A stretch of DNA of 64,000 bases from Halomonas halocynthiae DSM 14573 (GTDB lineage Bacteria > Pseudomonadota > Gammaproteobacteria > Pseudomonadales > Halomonadaceae), in the NCBI RefSeq assembly GCF_000425725.1, contig NZ_AUDZ01000016.1, positions 62,001-126,000 on the forward strand. The letters are read 5' to 3'. This document shows positions 35,716 to 47,011 of the stretch, piece by piece. The position numbers and the translations under genes are program-made. How positions within the stretch are numbered: the stretch's first letter is position 1; the number at the start of each line of letters is the position of its first letter. The notes under the pieces were generated by a model. That model was not told where the DNA came from, did no database searches, and saw only the letters and a program-made list of their open reading frames with translations.

Positions 35716-36057
35716 ATGACAAAACGCGACAACAGCCCCCCCAAACTCAGTGTGTTGCAGCGCCTCAAGCGTCGCCCGCTGTTGTTTGCGCGCATGTGGC
35801 GAGCACTTAGGCTATTTGGCCCGATGTTGGCTGATGTGCTGCGCGGTCGGTACCGGCCAGTTCCTTGGGCGGCAATACTATGGATGACGGGGGCTGGTAT
35901 TTACTTGCTTTCTCCACTGGACGTAATTCCAGACTTTCTGCTCATCATTGGCCTGCTTGATGATGTTGTTATTGTGGGATGGATGCTGACCCAGGTAGAT
36001 AAAAACATTGCGGCGTACCGCCTGTGGTTTGATGAGGGGCGAGGCCACAATTCATGA
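35716..36057 (+). CDS. DUF1232 (YkvA-type) protein
   Basis: 113 residues with the DUF1232 core YLLSPLDVIPDFLLIIGLLDDVVIVGWML near residues 60-90 (given here in part of the protein), one or two hydrophobic segments and a basic N terminus. Function unknown. AGGAG lies ten bases before the ATG, a long spacing. Confidence 0.85.
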   Translation: MTKRDNSPPKLSVLQRLKRRPLLFARMWRALRLFGPMLADVLRGRYRPVPWAAILWMTGAGIYLLSPLDVIPDFLLIIGLLDDVVIVGWMLTQVDKNIAAYRLWFDEGRGHNS

Positions 36058-36207
36058 TTGCTGGTGCCGTTAGGCATCGTGGCGTGCTGTTCAAATAATG
36101 TTGCTAGCTTGCCGCTCGGCAGTTAGCGTAATACAAACGTTTGATTAGATGTCGACTGAGTCGGCACCCTCCTTTGTGCTTTCCTACCTGCTTTGACGAG
36201 GTGATCC

Positions 36208-36717
36208 ATGAGCCGTGTTTTCACACCAAGCAGTGATGATTGGCTGCGTGCTGTCAGGCGGATGGTCATGCTGGTTCCGCATACCCGTGAACTGGGTGTT
36301 GAGGTTGTTGCCGCGGGGCCTGACGGTGTGCGTTTTCGTTTGCCCTGGCGAACAGACTTACTGGGTGACTCAACGCGTGGATTAGTGCATGGCGGTGCGC
36401 TCACCATGCTGCTCGACACGGTGTGTGGTGCTGCTGTGCTACCGGCGTTACCTAGCCCAGAAGTATGCCCCACGCTGGATTTACGCGTTGACCACTATCG
36501 GCCAGCGTTGGAAGGTCAAGCGATTATCGCTGAGGCGCGTGCGGTGTCGGTCAGCGCATCGGTCGTCTTTACGGAAGGGTTAGTATGGCAAACTCGCAGC
36601 CAGCCGGTGGCTCGAGGTATTGCTAATTTTGTGCGTCTGGGTATGCGCAATACGCCACCAGGCTTTGCCGAAGCACTGTTTGCCAGCGACGACGTAGAGG
36701 AGGGCGGTCATGACTGA
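36208..36717 (+). CDS. PaaI-type hotdog thioesterase (first of two)
   Basis: 169 residues with a hotdog fold. The motif RGLVHGGALTMLLDTVCGAAV (about 62-82, active Asp) and TLDLRVDHYRPALEG are typical of PaaI-like acyl-CoA thioesterases. GAGGTGATCC precedes the ATG. The stop overlaps the start of the second thioesterase by 8 bp, so both should be made together and could pair as a heteromer. The substrate is unknown. Confidence 0.87.
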   Translation: MSRVFTPSSDDWLRAVRRMVMLVPHTRELGVEVVAAGPDGVRFRLPWRTDLLGDSTRGLVHGGALTMLLDTVCGAAVLPALPSPEVCPTLDLRVDHYRPALEGQAIIAEARAVSVSASVVFTEGLVWQTRSQPVARGIANFVRLGMRNTPPGFAEALFASDDVEEGGHD

Positions 36718-37150
36718 TGTGTTTAATCGTGTCGATATCAGCGATTGGCTTGAACGCATTCCGTACGCCAGTTATTTAGGTATCAGTGCGACACTCGACC
36801 ATGAGCAAGAGAGCCTGCTATTTCGCCTTGAACCGTTTGATAGCAATGTGGGTAATATCTTGCTTCCAGCCTTGCATGGGGGCGTTGTTGCGGCCTTTAT
36901 GGAAACAGCCGCAACTCTTGATTTACTGCGTGTTGCTCATGTGCCGACATTACCGCGCATTGTTGATTTGTCTATTGATTACTTGCGAACAGCGCGAACA
37001 GTGCCGACCTTCGCGCAATGTGACGTACTGCGCGAGGGACGACGCTTGGCGAATGTCAGGGTCAGCGCCTGGCAGGATGACTCGGAAACGCCGATAGCAA
37101 CGGCACGCTTACACTTTGTGCTTGGTAAAGCCTCTTCTTATAACGAGTAG
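36710..37150 (+). CDS. PaaI-type hotdog thioesterase (second of two)
   Basis: 146 residues, again a hotdog fold: LPALHGGVVAAFMETAATLDLL near 52-73 (HGG motif, with Glu in place of the usual Asp) and RIVDLSIDYLRTART. Overlaps the upstream paralogue by 8 bp; AGGAGGGCGGTC before the ATG is a strong ribosome site. Sequence identity between the two looks low, so they are old duplicates or independent family members. Confidence 0.86.
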   Translation: MTDVFNRVDISDWLERIPYASYLGISATLDHEQESLLFRLEPFDSNVGNILLPALHGGVVAAFMETAATLDLLRVAHVPTLPRIVDLSIDYLRTARTVPTFAQCDVLREGRRLANVRVSAWQDDSETPIATARLHFVLGKASSYNE

Positions 37151-37287
37151 CAACGGCAGGACGAAACGCAATTGTAGCGGCTTGAAAAGCCAGCCAAGGC
37201 CCCCATATCGCTGGTATCTATAAAGTTGGTGGCATATTCCACCGGTTAAGACAGCGACCTTACTAACGAAAAGAGGGCTCAGAAACA

Positions 37288-39192
37288 ATGACCACCGCCA
37301 CTCGCGAAGAAACACTCGGCTTTCAGACCGAAGTGAAGCAACTGTTGCACCTGATGATTCATTCTCTGTACTCCAACCGGGAAATTTTCCTGCGTGAGTT
37401 GATTTCAAATGCCGCGGATGCCTGCGACAAGCTGCGTTATGCTGCGTTGGATAACGACGGGCTGTATGAGGGCGATAGCGAACTGCGTATCGAAATCGAG
37501 CATGACCAGGAAGCAGGCACAGTGACGGTGCGCGATAATGGCATCGGTATGAGCCGTGATGAAGTGATTGCGAACCTGGGTACTATCGCGCGTAGTGGTA
37601 CGGCTGAGTTCCTTAAGCAGATGTCTGGCGAGCAGCAGAAAGATGCGCGTCTGATTGGTCAGTTTGGTGTGGGGTTCTATTCTGGTTTCATCGTTGCCGA
37701 TGAGGTGACGGTACGCACTCGCAAAGCGGGCACAGAGCATGCCGAGGGTGTTGAGTGGCGCTCGCGTGGTGAGGGTGAGTTTAGTGTGGCCGATGTGGAA
37801 CGCCCACTGCATGGCACGGAGATTGTGCTGCACCTTAAGGAAGACGCCAAAGAGTTTGCTGACGACTACCGCTTACAAAGCCTGGTACGTAAGTACTCCG
37901 ATCATATCGAAGTGCCGGTACGCATGCCCAAAACCGAAACCGCCAAAGATGATGAAGGCAATGAGGTTGAAGGTAGCGAAGTCACAACGTGGGAAACTAT
38001 CAACGAAGCCATGGCGCTGTGGGTACGCCCTAAGGCCGAGGTGAGTGATGACGAGTACAAGGCGTTTTATAAGCACGTTGCTCATGACTTCTCTGATCCG
38101 CTGACCTGGAGTCACAATAAGGTCGAAGGCAAGCTTGAGTACACCAGCCTGTTGTATGTGCCGGGCCGAGCGCCATTTGATCTATACGAGCGCGACGGTG
38201 CTCGGGGCATCAAGCTGTATGTACAGCGTGTATTTATTATGGATGATGCCGAACAGTTCTTGCCGCTGTATCTGCGCTTTATTAAGGGCGTCCTCGATAC
38301 CCGCGATTTGTCGCTGAATGTGTCGCGTGAGTTGTTGCAGCAGGATCCTCAGGTCGACAAGATCAAGAGTGCGTTGACCAAGCGCTCATTGGACATGCTC
38401 AAGAAGTTGGCCAAAGATAGCGAGGCTTATCAGTCCTTCTGGAACACGTTTGGTAGTGTGCTCAAAGAAGGCCCGGGAGAGGACCACTCCAACCGCGACA
38501 AAATTGCGGAGCTGCTGCGTTTCTCCACGACGCACACTGATAGCGCGACCCAAGACCAGTCGTTGGCTGACTATGTGTCTCGTATGAAGGAAGGTCAGCA
38601 GACCCTCTATTACATCGTCGCTGACAGCTTCAATGCTGCGAAGTCGAGCCCGCACCTAGAAATTTTCCGTAAGAAAGGCATTGAGGTGCTGTTGCTGTCA
38701 GACCGTATTGATGAGTGGCTGATGAGCCACCTCACGGAATTTGATGGTAAAAAGCTTGCTGACGTGGCCAAGGGTGATCTAGACCTTGGCGATGTAGAAA
38801 ACGAGGAAGAGAAAAAAGCCCAAGAAGAAACCGCTAAGGCGAAAGAGGCACTGGTTAAGCGCGTGAAAGAGGCGTTAGCTGATGAAGTTCAAGAGGTTAA
38901 AGTAACTCACCGCCTGACCGACTCGCCAGCCTGTGTGGTATTGCCAGAGCATGAAATGGGGTTCCAGATGCGGCGCATCATGGAAGCCGCGGGCCAAGCA
39001 CTACCCGAGGTTAAGCCGATTCTTGAACTTAACCCCGAGCATGCCCTGGTGGCTCGTCTGGAAGGCACCGAAGGTGATAACTTTGCTGACTTGGCGCGTA
39101 TTCTGCTTGATCAGGCAATTATCGCGGAAGGTGGTCACCTTGATAACCCAGCGGCCTATGTGCAACGTCTTAACGCACTATTGAGCGCTTGA
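37288..39192 (+). CDS. htpG: Chaperone HtpG (Hsp90)
   Basis: 634 residues, the normal length. The N-terminal ATPase domain has [17 protein letters not shown] and [37 protein letters not shown] closes the lid region. Middle and C-terminal dimerisation domains follow. It is a cytoplasmic ATP-dependent chaperone. A rho-independent terminator follows 36 bp after the stop. No heat-shock promoter could be assigned with confidence. Confidence 0.97.
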   Translation: MTTATREETLGFQTEVKQLLHLMIHSLYSNREIFLRELISNAADACDKLRYAALDNDGLYEGDSELRIEIEHDQEAGTVTVRDNGIGMSRDEVIANLGTIARSGTAEFLKQMSGEQQKDARLIGQFGVGFYSGFIVADEVTVRTRKAGTEHAEGVEWRSRGEGEFSVADVERPLHGTEIVLHLKEDAKEFADDYRLQSLVRKYSDHIEVPVRMPKTETAKDDEGNEVEGSEVTTWETINEAMALWVRPKAEVSDDEYKAFYKHVAHDFSDPLTWSHNKVEGKLEYTSLLYVPGRAPFDLYERDGARGIKLYVQRVFIMDDAEQFLPLYLRFIKGVLDTRDLSLNVSRELLQQDPQVDKIKSALTKRSLDMLKKLAKDSEAYQSFWNTFGSVLKEGPGEDHSNRDKIAELLRFSTTHTDSATQDQSLADYVSRMKEGQQTLYYIVADSFNAAKSSPHLEIFRKKGIEVLLLSDRIDEWLMSHLTEFDGKKLADVAKGDLDLGDVENEEEKKAQEETAKAKEALVKRVKEALADEVQEVKVTHRLTDSPACVVLPEHEMGFQMRRIMEAAGQALPEVKPILELNPEHALVARLEGTEGDNFADLARILLDQAIIAEGGHLDNPAAYVQRLNALLSA

Positions 39193-39227
39193 TACACGCT
39201 AGACGAGACTCAGTGTGAAGTCCTTCG

Positions 39228-39255
39228 AACCCCGCCACTTCGGCGGGGTTCTGTG
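39228..39255 (+). terminator. Rho-independent terminator of htpG
   Basis: AACCCCGCC (39228-39236) pairs exactly with GGCGGGGTT (39242-39250), loop ACTTC, followed by CTGTG. The tail has few T's, but position and stem strength support termination. Confidence 0.78.
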
Positions 39256-39408
39256 TTATATGCCAAATAGATGGCGTAAGGTTGTTGCGTACTGTTTGGC
39301 CCGTTTTATAGTGTTTTGCTATTGGGTTGATTGCTTTGATTGTCGTGACTAATTAAGTGGCTGAGAATTACTCTAGGGCCACGACGTTAAAACCAGCAGG
39401 AGACAGCA

Positions 39409-40944
39409 ATGAGCGACTCAGGAAAAAAATCACAGTGTCCAATGACGCATCTCACCACGAATGCTGGCGCTCCGGTGCCTACCAATCGAGATAGCTTGAC
39501 TGTTGGGCCGCGTGGCCCCTTGCTTGCTCAAGATAACTGGCTTAATGAAAAGCTAGCCAACTTTGTGCGTGAAGTGATTCCCGAGCGCCGTATGCACGCC
39601 AAGGGCTCGGGTGCCTTTGGGACTTTCACAGTGACTCATGACATCACGAAATACACGCGCGCTAAAATTTTTGGCGAAATTGGCAAGCAAACCGAGATGT
39701 TTGCGCGTTTCAGTACGGTTGCGGGTGAGCGTGGTGCCGCTGATGCAGAGCGCGATATTCGTGGCTTTGCGCTTAAGTTTTATACAGAAGAAGGAAACTG
39801 GGATCTGGTCGGGAATAACACGCCGGTGTTTTTTCTTCGTGACCCGCGCCAATTTCCAGACCTGAACAAGGCCGTCAAGCGCGATCCACGGACCAATTTG
39901 CGTAGCGCCGATAATAACTGGGATTTCTGGACCCTGCTGCCCGAAGCACTTCATCAAGTCACGATTACCATGAGTGAGCGCGGTATCCCCAAAAGCTATC
40001 GCCATATGCATGGCTTTAGTTCTCACGCGTATAGTTTTTGGAATGAGCAAGGCGAACGGTTTTGGATCAAATTTCACTTCAAAACGCAGCAGGGAATTGA
40101 AAACCTGACCGACGCACAGGCCGCTGATACGGTCAGCAACGATAGGGAAAGTCATCAGCGGGATTTGTATGACGCTATTGAGCGTGGCGATTTCCCCAAG
40201 TGGAAAATGTTTGTGCAAGTCATGCCTGAGATGGAAGCAGACGAAATGCGCGACAACCCATTTGACTTAACTAAAGTCTGGTATCAAGGAGATTACCCGC
40301 TGATTGAAGTGGGCGAGTTTGAGCTGAATCGTAACCCGGAAAACTATCATGTAGATGTTGAACAGGCGGCATTTTCACCAGCAAACCTGGTACCAGGCAT
40401 TGGTGTTAGCCCTGATCGCATGCTGCAAGCCCGCCTTTTCAATTACGCTGACGCGCAGCGCTACCGGGTGGGTGTTAACCACTACCAAGTGCCGGTTAAT
40501 CAGGCGCGCTGTCCTGTGTTTAGTAACCAGCGTGATGGTACGGGCCGAGCTGATGGTAACTATGGCAGCTTGCCGCACTATGAGCCTAACAGCTACCAGC
40601 AGTGGCAGGCCCAGCCGACGTTTTCTGAGCCACCCTTGAAGCTTAAAGGTGATGCCAAGCACTGGAGCTTTCATGCCGATGACAGCAATTACTTTGAGCA
40701 GCCTGGCAAGTTGTTTAACTTGATGTCGCCAGAGCAGCAGCAGGCGTTGTTTGATAACACCGCTCGCGCTATGGGCGATGCGGCGAAGTATATTAAATTT
40801 CGCCACATTCGTAATTGTCATGCCGCTGATCCTGCCTATGGCGCTGGCGTGGCGAGCGCGTTAGGGCTGAATTTTGATGAGGCTTTGGCCTCCCAACAAG
40901 ATGATCCTATGTACGGAAATTCGCTGGTAGCTCTGCCTGTATAA
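39409..40944 (+). CDS. Monofunctional haem catalase
   Basis: 511 residues, a small-subunit catalase. The catalytic His is in [14 protein letters not shown] (near residue 64), the Asn in [12 protein letters not shown], and the haem-ligand Tyr in [14 protein letters not shown]. It breaks down H2O2 in the cytoplasm. An AGGAGACAGCA sequence precedes the ATG. Sarcosine oxidase elsewhere in the window makes H2O2, so the two may be linked physiologically, though nothing in the DNA shows joint control. Confidence 0.96.
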   Translation: MSDSGKKSQCPMTHLTTNAGAPVPTNRDSLTVGPRGPLLAQDNWLNEKLANFVREVIPERRMHAKGSGAFGTFTVTHDITKYTRAKIFGEIGKQTEMFARFSTVAGERGAADAERDIRGFALKFYTEEGNWDLVGNNTPVFFLRDPRQFPDLNKAVKRDPRTNLRSADNNWDFWTLLPEALHQVTITMSERGIPKSYRHMHGFSSHAYSFWNEQGERFWIKFHFKTQQGIENLTDAQAADTVSNDRESHQRDLYDAIERGDFPKWKMFVQVMPEMEADEMRDNPFDLTKVWYQGDYPLIEVGEFELNRNPENYHVDVEQAAFSPANLVPGIGVSPDRMLQARLFNYADAQRYRVGVNHYQVPVNQARCPVFSNQRDGTGRADGNYGSLPHYEPNSYQQWQAQPTFSEPPLKLKGDAKHWSFHADDSNYFEQPGKLFNLMSPEQQQALFDNTARAMGDAAKYIKFRHIRNCHAADPAYGAGVASALGLNFDEALASQQDDPMYGNSLVALPV

Positions 40945-41034
40945 GTTAACCGGCTTGTGCATTACTCTCGGGTAGGGTAATTCTATGCAGCTACGTTTAT
41001 TGTTCATGTTCCATACACAAAGAGGGAGTCCAAG

Positions 41035-42606
41035 GTGAAGATTGGTGCACCCAGAGAGACAGCTGCCGGCGAAGCGCGTGTTGCGCTGACCCCAGACAGT
41101 GCGCTTCAGATACAAAAACTTGGCCATGAATGCTACTTGCAGGCTGGTGCTGGTGAAGCCGCAGGCTTTACTGATGACGCTTATCAAACCGCAGGTGTAA
41201 CCATTGTCGAGGGCGCTGAGGCGTTGTGGCAGGCAGTGGATATTGTGGTCAAAGTCCGCGAGCCCAGCGAGACAGAAGCGGACTATTTGCGTAAAGATCA
41301 GACGCTGATTTCTTTCTTCTGGCCTGCCCAGAATGAAGACATGCTGGAGCGCTGCAAAGTAGCAGGTGCTTCTGTCATTGCCATGGACATGGTGCCGCGT
41401 ATTTCGCGAGCCCAGAAAATGGATGCGCTATCGTCTACGGCAAATATTGTCGGTTATCGAGCGGTTATTGAAGCGGGCAATCAGTTTGGTCGTTTCTTTA
41501 CCGGTCAAGTCACTGCGGCGGGTAAAGTGCCTCCAGCTAAAGTGCTGGTGGTGGGCGCGGGTGTGGCGGGCCTTGCGGCTATCGGCACCGCCACCAGTTT
41601 GGGCGCAGTAGTGCGTGCTTTTGATGTGCGCCCAGAAGTGGCTGAGCAGATTGAGTCCATGGGGGCTGAGTTCCTGTTCCTCGACTTTGAAGACAGCCAG
41701 GACGGCTCGGAAAGTGGTGGTTATGCTGCGCCGTCGAGCCCCGAGTTCCGTGAGAAGCAGTTGGCGCTGTTTCGCGAGCAAGCGCCGGACGTGGATATTG
41801 TCATCACCACGGCGCTGATCCCTGGACGTCCGGCTCCCAAGTTGTGGCTGGAAGATATGGTTGCGGCTATGAAGCCGGGCTCGGTGGTGATCGACTTGGC
41901 CGCCGAGCGCGGTGGCAACTGTGATCTCACTGTGCCGGATCAGCGTATCGTTACCGACAATGGGGTAATCATCGCTGGCTTTACCGACTTTCCGTCGCGT
42001 ATGGCCACTCAAGCCTCGTTGTTATATGGCAACAACATTCGCCACATGCTCACTGACCTGACACCTGAGAAAGACGGTCAGGTTGTGCATGATATGGAAG
42101 ATGATGTCATTCGCGGCTCAACGGTGACCCATCAGGGCGAGATTACTTTCCCGCCGCCGCCGCCCAAAGTAAAAGCTATTGCCGCGGCCAAACCCAAGCC
42201 TAAAGAAAAAGAGCTGACACGTGAAGAAAAGTTGGCTGTTGAGAAGGCCGAGTTCAAAAAGCAGACCAAGAGCCAAATCACCATGCTGGCAGTGGGTGGT
42301 GCTTTGATGTTGCTGTTAGGCATGGTTGCGCCACCGTCTTTCATGCAGCACTTCATTGTGTTTGTACTGGCTTGTTTTGTTGGCTATCAAGTGATCTGGA
42401 ATGTCAGTCACTCGTTGCATACACCACTGATGGCGGTGACCAATGCGATCTCCAGTATCATCATTCTGGGGGCAATTCTGCAGCTTGGTTCAGGTAGTGG
42501 GCTGGTTGCCTTCTTGGCGGGCATCTCGGTATTGATTGCGTCAATCAATATTTTTGGTGGCTTTTTGGTCACGCGCCGCATGCTTGCCATGTTCCAGAAA
42601 TCCTGA
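41035..42606 (+). CDS. pntA: NAD(P) transhydrogenase subunit alpha
   Basis: 523 residues from a GTG with GGGAG upstream. The NAD(H)-binding dI domain carries [22 protein letters not shown] (about 170-190). A charged linker ([21 protein letters not shown]) and four membrane helices complete the fused alpha1-alpha2 type seen in E. coli. With PntB it uses the proton gradient to reduce NADP+ with NADH, and sits in the inner membrane. pntB starts 17 bp later. Confidence 0.95.
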   Translation: MKIGAPRETAAGEARVALTPDSALQIQKLGHECYLQAGAGEAAGFTDDAYQTAGVTIVEGAEALWQAVDIVVKVREPSETEADYLRKDQTLISFFWPAQNEDMLERCKVAGASVIAMDMVPRISRAQKMDALSSTANIVGYRAVIEAGNQFGRFFTGQVTAAGKVPPAKVLVVGAGVAGLAAIGTATSLGAVVRAFDVRPEVAEQIESMGAEFLFLDFEDSQDGSESGGYAAPSSPEFREKQLALFREQAPDVDIVITTALIPGRPAPKLWLEDMVAAMKPGSVVIDLAAERGGNCDLTVPDQRIVTDNGVIIAGFTDFPSRMATQASLLYGNNIRHMLTDLTPEKDGQVVHDMEDDVIRGSTVTHQGEITFPPPPPKVKAIAAAKPKPKEKELTREEKLAVEKAEFKKQTKSQITMLAVGGALMLLLGMVAPPSFMQHFIVFVLACFVGYQVIWNVSHSLHTPLMAVTNAISSIIILGAILQLGSGSGLVAFLAGISVLIASINIFGGFLVTRRMLAMFQKS

Positions 42607-42623
42607 TCGGTGGAGAATAATCA

Positions 42624-44066
42624 ATGTTAGGACAACAGTTTGTCACTGCTGCTGCGATTGCGGCCAGTGTCTTGTTTATCCTCTCCCTGGGGGGGTTGAG
42701 TAACCAGGAGAAAGCCAAGCGTGCGGTTTGGTATGGCATCGTTGGTATGGCGGTCGCCGTGGTTTTTACTGCGCTGGGCCCGGGGGTTGGTGGCTTCGGC
42801 TGGATGATTCCTCTGGTGGTTATTGGTGGCGTTATCGGCGCCTATATCGCCAAGCGGGTTGAAATGACACAGATGCCGCAGCTGGTTGCGGCGCTGCACT
42901 CTTTTGTGGGTTTGGCAGCGGTGTTTGTGGGGTTCAATGCGGACTTAGAGCGTCGTCGTGTGCTGGCCAGCCAGATGTTGGGTGGCGCGAGCGACCAGTT
43001 TTCAGCGTTTGCTGCGATGGTTGCTACCAAAACGCCCGCTGAATTGACCTTTTTGCAGGTTGAAGTGGTGCTGGGTGTATTTATCGGCGCGGTGACTTTC
43101 ACCGGTTCAGTGATTGCCTTTGGCAAGTTGGCTGGCAAGATTGACGGCAAGCCTAAGCAGTTCCCTGGTGGGCATATGCTCAACGCGGGCGCGGCGGTGG
43201 CGTCACTGCTTCTGGCGATTTTGTACCTCAATGGTGCGGGCGTCTGGACCTTGCTGCTACTGGCATTGCTGGCGTTCTTTATCGGCTGGCATCTCATCAT
43301 GGGAATCGGCGGTGCCGATATGCCGGTGGTGGTCTCGATGCTAAACAGTTACTCAGGCTGGGCAGCCGCAGCGATTGGTTTCACGCTTTCCAGCGATTTG
43401 CTGATCGTAACGGGCGCACTGGTGGGGTCTTCTGGCGCGATTCTGTCCTACATCATGTGTAAAGCGATGAACCGCAAGTTCATCAACGTGATTTTGGGTG
43501 GCTTTGGTGGCAGTACTGGGCCGGCAGCGGAGATTGAAGGCGAGCAGGTGGCTATTGATTCCGGCGGTGTAGCCAGTGCGCTTAACGAAGCTGAAAGCGT
43601 TATTATTGTGCCGGGGTATGGCATGGCGGTGGCGCAAGCGCAGAATGCGGTAAGCGACCTGGTACGCAAACTGCGTGATGCCGGTAAGGAAGTACGTTTC
43701 GGTATTCACCCAGTGGCAGGGCGTTTGCCTGGTCATATGAACGTGCTGCTGGCTGAGGCTAGGGTTCCTTACGATATCGTGCTGGAAATGGATGAAATTA
43801 ATGATGACTTCGCCTCAACAGATGTGGTGATTGTTATTGGCTCTAATGACATCGTTAACCCAGCCGCTCAGGAAGATCCCAATAGCCCTATCGCCGGTAT
43901 GCCGGTGCTTAAGGTGTGGGAAGCCAAGCAGGTATTTGTCAGTAAGCGTGGGCAGGGAACAGGCTATTCCGGCATCGAGAACCCGCTGTTCTATAAAGAG
44001 AACACGCGCATGTTCTACGGTGATGCTAGAGAAAGCGTTGATTCACTGCTGTCTCAGCTTGACTGA
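42624..44066 (+). CDS. pntB: NAD(P) transhydrogenase subunit beta
   Basis: 480 residues. The first 260 form about nine membrane helices; the rest is the NADP(H)-binding dIII domain with [35 protein letters not shown] and [15 protein letters not shown]. Length and motifs match E. coli PntB (462 residues). TGGAG precedes the ATG. A strong terminator follows 34 bp after the stop. Confidence 0.96.
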   Translation: MLGQQFVTAAAIAASVLFILSLGGLSNQEKAKRAVWYGIVGMAVAVVFTALGPGVGGFGWMIPLVVIGGVIGAYIAKRVEMTQMPQLVAALHSFVGLAAVFVGFNADLERRRVLASQMLGGASDQFSAFAAMVATKTPAELTFLQVEVVLGVFIGAVTFTGSVIAFGKLAGKIDGKPKQFPGGHMLNAGAAVASLLLAILYLNGAGVWTLLLLALLAFFIGWHLIMGIGGADMPVVVSMLNSYSGWAAAAIGFTLSSDLLIVTGALVGSSGAILSYIMCKAMNRKFINVILGGFGGSTGPAAEIEGEQVAIDSGGVASALNEAESVIIVPGYGMAVAQAQNAVSDLVRKLRDAGKEVRFGIHPVAGRLPGHMNVLLAEARVPYDIVLEMDEINDDFASTDVVIVIGSNDIVNPAAQEDPNSPIAGMPVLKVWEAKQVFVSKRGQGTGYSGIENPLFYKENTRMFYGDARESVDSLLSQLD

Positions 44067-44100
44067 TTTGTAGCGCTATACTGGCTGTAACAGCCACGCT

Positions 44101-44136
44101 AAGAGCCTGAGCCGCATGCCGGCTTGGGCTCTTTTC
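44101..44136 (+). terminator. Rho-independent terminator of pntAB
   Basis: AAGAGCCTGAGCCG (44101-44114) pairs with CGGCTTGGGCTCTT (44120-44133), 14 positions with two G-T pairs, loop CATGC, and ends in TTTTC. Confidence 0.88.
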
Positions 44137-44196
44137 GTTACACTGACAGGCATATGTATTGACTCATCAAGGTTTATTCACATGTGGAGTCGCCCA

Positions 44197-45285
44197 ATGG
44201 TAGACAAACCAATGCGGGTTGCCGTGCTCGGTGGGGGAAGCTTTGGTACCGCCCTTGCCAGTATGGCCGCAGATAATGGCTTTGAGGTGCGCCAGTGGAT
44301 GCGTGATAGTGCTTTAGCAGAGCAGATCAACCGAGAGCATTGTAATGGCCGCTACCTGCCGGATTACGCGATTAATCCTGTCGTTACGGCATCGACGGAT
44401 ATCGCTGGTGTGGTTAGCGGTGCTGAATTGGTGCTGGTCTCAATTCCTTCAAAGGCATTTCGACAGGTCGTGCGTCAGGCGCGCGCCTATCTTGATAGCG
44501 AACAGATTTTAGTCAGCACCACTAAAGGCATTGAACAGGATGGGTTTCGTTTGATGAGTCAGGTGCTGGAAGAAGAAACCGGCTCTGTTCGGGTTGGTGT
44601 GTTATCAGGCCCGAACCTGGCATCGGAAGTTGCGGAGAAACAGCTCACTGCCACGGTGGTTGCCAGTGAAGATTCGTTGACCCGTACTCGGGTACAGCAG
44701 GCGCTGTCGTGCAGTTATTTTCGCGTCTATGCCAGCAACGACCGTTACGGGGTAGAGCTTGGCGGTGCGTTGAAAAACATCTACGCCATTGCTGCCGGTA
44801 TGGCGGCTGCGCTGGGTACCGGTGAAAATACCCGCAGTATGTTGATGACTCGTGCGCTAGCTGAGATGAGTCGCTTTGCGGTTGCCCAGGGTGCGAACCC
44901 TATGACGTTTTTGGGCTTGGCTGGTGTGGGTGACTTGATAGTGACCTGCTCGTCGAGCTTGTCGCGTAACTATCGGGTGGGGTTCTCGCTGGGACAGGGC
45001 CATACACTGGATGAGGCCGTCGAGGCACTGGGCCAGGTTGCCGAAGGCGTTAATACCGTGCGCTTGGTGCGTGATAAAGCGCATCAGGACGGTGTGTACA
45101 TGCCGCTGGCCGAAGGGCTCTTTCAGGTGTTGTTTGGCGGTGTGCCGGCTCAGGAAATGGCGCGTTTGCTGATGCAGGGCGATCACAGTAGTGATGTTGA
45201 ATTTGTACTGTCTCGTGAAGACGTTCTGCAATCGCACCGTGACACACAGGGTGCCGACGGGGAGGGGCGTCATGAGCCTGACTGA
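44197..45285 (+). CDS. gpsA: Glycerol-3-phosphate dehydrogenase [NAD(P)+]
   Basis: 362 residues from the ATG at 44197, seven bases after TGGAG. Earlier in-frame ATGs (44182, 44116) have no site and the latter lies in the terminator. The Rossmann motif is [12 protein letters not shown]; catalytic regions are [12 protein letters not shown] and [15 protein letters not shown]; the signature [14 protein letters not shown] is present. It makes sn-glycerol-3-phosphate for phospholipid synthesis. It overlaps sixA by 14 bp. Confidence 0.95.
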   Translation: MVDKPMRVAVLGGGSFGTALASMAADNGFEVRQWMRDSALAEQINREHCNGRYLPDYAINPVVTASTDIAGVVSGAELVLVSIPSKAFRQVVRQARAYLDSEQILVSTTKGIEQDGFRLMSQVLEEETGSVRVGVLSGPNLASEVAEKQLTATVVASEDSLTRTRVQQALSCSYFRVYASNDRYGVELGGALKNIYAIAAGMAAALGTGENTRSMLMTRALAEMSRFAVAQGANPMTFLGLAGVGDLIVTCSSSLSRNYRVGFSLGQGHTLDEAVEALGQVAEGVNTVRLVRDKAHQDGVYMPLAEGLFQVLFGGVPAQEMARLLMQGDHSSDVEFVLSREDVLQSHRDTQGADGEGRHEPD

Positions 45286-45802
45286 ACGGCTGTTGATTAT
45301 GCGTCACGGTGACGCTGCTTTTGGTGCAGTGGACCATGAGCGCGAATTAACCCAGCGCGGTCAGCAGGAAGTTCGTGGCATGGGGGGATGGTTGGCGGCT
45401 CAGCTAGAGGCATCTGCTGCTGGCTTAGCGGCACGCCCGAGGCTGCTGGCCAGCCCTTACCGTCGTGCTCAGCAAACGGCAGCGCTGGTGGCCGATGTTC
45501 TGGTGCATGCCGGAATACCTGTTGACGTTGAGACTCTCGAATTAATTACGCCAGAGGGCTGCCCCAGCGAAGTGGTGGACTGGCTGCTTAATCAGCCCGC
45601 TCAACAACCACTGGTGATGGTGAGTCATATGCCCTTGGTCGGTGCGCTTACCGGCTGCTTAGTGGATGGGCGGGCAGACGGTGGCCTGGGCTTTGTTACT
45701 GCCGCGGTGGCTGATCTTGAAGCTGATGTATGGGCGTCGGGCGCAGCTAGACTGCGCCATATGATGACGCCGAGAGAGCGTGAGGCTTGCCGAGACGTTT
45801 AG
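45272..45802 (+). CDS. sixA: Phosphohistidine phosphatase SixA
   Basis: 176 residues from the ATG at 45272, preceded by GGGGAGG and overlapping the gpsA stop. The catalytic RHG motif ([11 protein letters not shown]) near residue 10 and the second histidine in [12 protein letters not shown] are present. SixA removes phosphate from histidine, for example on ArcB or phosphotransferase proteins. The gpsA-sixA arrangement is common in gammaproteobacteria. Confidence 0.9.
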   Translation: MSLTERLLIMRHGDAAFGAVDHERELTQRGQQEVRGMGGWLAAQLEASAAGLAARPRLLASPYRRAQQTAALVADVLVHAGIPVDVETLELITPEGCPSEVVDWLLNQPAQQPLVMVSHMPLVGALTGCLVDGRADGGLGFVTAAVADLEADVWASGAARLRHMMTPREREACRDV

Positions 45803-45837
45803 GTAAGCCTAACCAGGCCATGCGGTTTGGTTGACGG

Positions 45838-46785
45838 TTAGACGACTCCGAGCAAGCGTAGACCAAATACGCCAAAGGTAATGGTTAAGCTCGCCATTAA
45901 CGTGCTGATGGCGATGATGTTGGCGGCCAGTGTGGCATTGCCGCCCATCGCCTTGACCATCACAAAGCTGGCGGCGGCGGTGGGGCTGGCAAAAAATACG
46001 AACAGCACCCCCAGCTCCATGCCGCGAAGCCCTGCCAGCCAAGCCGCCCCGGTAGTTAGCAACGGCAGCGTGACCATTTTCATTAAGCTGGCTCCCAGTG
46101 CTCGTTGCCCCGAGTGGCGTAGCGACTCAACAGACAAGATGGCACCTACGCAGATGAGGGCTAATGGCAGTGACAAAGAAGCAAAGTAATCGCCGGATGT
46201 TGCTACCCAGGCCGGCAATGAGAGGCCGCTGGCAGCTACCGGCAGCGCTGCTATCACAGCCAGTATTAATGGATTGGTGATGACCTGTTTCAGCAAGTTA
46301 TGCCAGTCGGTGAGCTGACCGTCTTGATAGGTAGCGAGTGCAATCACGGATAGCGCATTGTAGGTTAGTATGACGACGCCCAATAAAAGACCACCAAGTG
46401 ACAAACCTGCCTCGCCGTACATACCTGCCGCCAGAGCCAAGCCGACGATACCGCAGTTGCCGCGAAACGCTCCCTGAATATAGACCCCGCGGTCTGGCTT
46501 AGGCACGCGTAGGTTGGCCCAGCCCCAGCTAAGTAGAAAGCTAACCAAAGTGGCCAGCGCGAAAAATACTAGCAGTGTCGGGTTGAGTGTGGCATCAAGG
46601 TCGGCTCGAATAATCGACAAGAAGACCAGGGTGGGCAGCGTGGCCTTGAACACCAATGATGATGCAGTGGCAATGAACGCCTGATCTATCCAGCGCAGCC
46701 GCTTGAGTAGCATGCCGATGAATACCATCATAAACACCGGCAGAGTCACGTTTAGTGTGCTGAGAAAAACCTCAAAAAGGCTCAT
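45838..46785 (-). CDS. AEC-family transporter
   Basis: 315 residues with about ten hydrophobic helices in two five-helix halves (N-terminal VFMMVFIGMLLKRLRWID; mid-protein GNCGIVGLALAAGMYGEAG). These are features of the auxin efflux carrier family, whose bacterial members move carboxylates such as malate. Its ATG overlaps the stop of a 32-residue gene (46782-46880) as ATGA, so translation is likely coupled. Substrate unknown. Confidence 0.9.
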   Translation of the reverse strand: MSLFEVFLSTLNVTLPVFMMVFIGMLLKRLRWIDQAFIATASSLVFKATLPTLVFLSIIRADLDATLNPTLLVFFALATLVSFLLSWGWANLRVPKPDRGVYIQGAFRGNCGIVGLALAAGMYGEAGLSLGGLLLGVVILTYNALSVIALATYQDGQLTDWHNLLKQVITNPLILAVIAALPVAASGLSLPAWVATSGDYFASLSLPLALICVGAILSVESLRHSGQRALGASLMKMVTLPLLTTGAAWLAGLRGMELGVLFVFFASPTAAASFVMVKAMGGNATLAANIIAISTLMASLTITFGVFGLRLLGVV

Positions 46786-46880
46786 CCTCTTACTATCCAG
46801 AACCCGACAATGAGGGCTGCCAGTACGGTAATGAAAAAGATACGGTTACGAGTTTTCGTTGGACGTTTGGGCCGGTTCAC
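46782..46880 (-). CDS. 32-residue single-helix membrane peptide
   Basis: A GTG at 46880 has AGGAG six bases upstream and opens a 32-codon frame. The product starts MNRPKRPTKTRNR, very basic, then IFFITVLAALIVGFWIV, one membrane helix, and ends RG. The stop overlaps the ATG of the AEC transporter (ATGA). Ribosome site, coupling and a clean positive-inside topology support a real gene rather than chance. I do not recognise it; it may be a small accessory subunit of the transporter or a leader that sets its translation. Confidence 0.65.
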   Translation of the reverse strand: MNRPKRPTKTRNRIFFITVLAALIVGFWIVRG

Positions 46881-47011
46881 ATTGCACTCCTGGGTCGCTG
46901 AGCGCTGATAAGCGCCAAGCTGTTGACGTGGCTGACCATGGTATTATCGTTAGCTTGCTAGCTCCAGCGTAGAACGGCGCCGTCTGTAGACCACCAGCCA
47001 AGGAGCCCCGA

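Noticed and set aside
39553-40218. 221-codon minus-strand frame inside the catalase gene
   Set aside because: Shadow of a conserved gene; the antisense product shows no family features.
41428-42012. 194-codon minus-strand frame inside pntA
   Set aside because: Antisense to the conserved NAD-binding domain; Arg/His-rich product without motifs.
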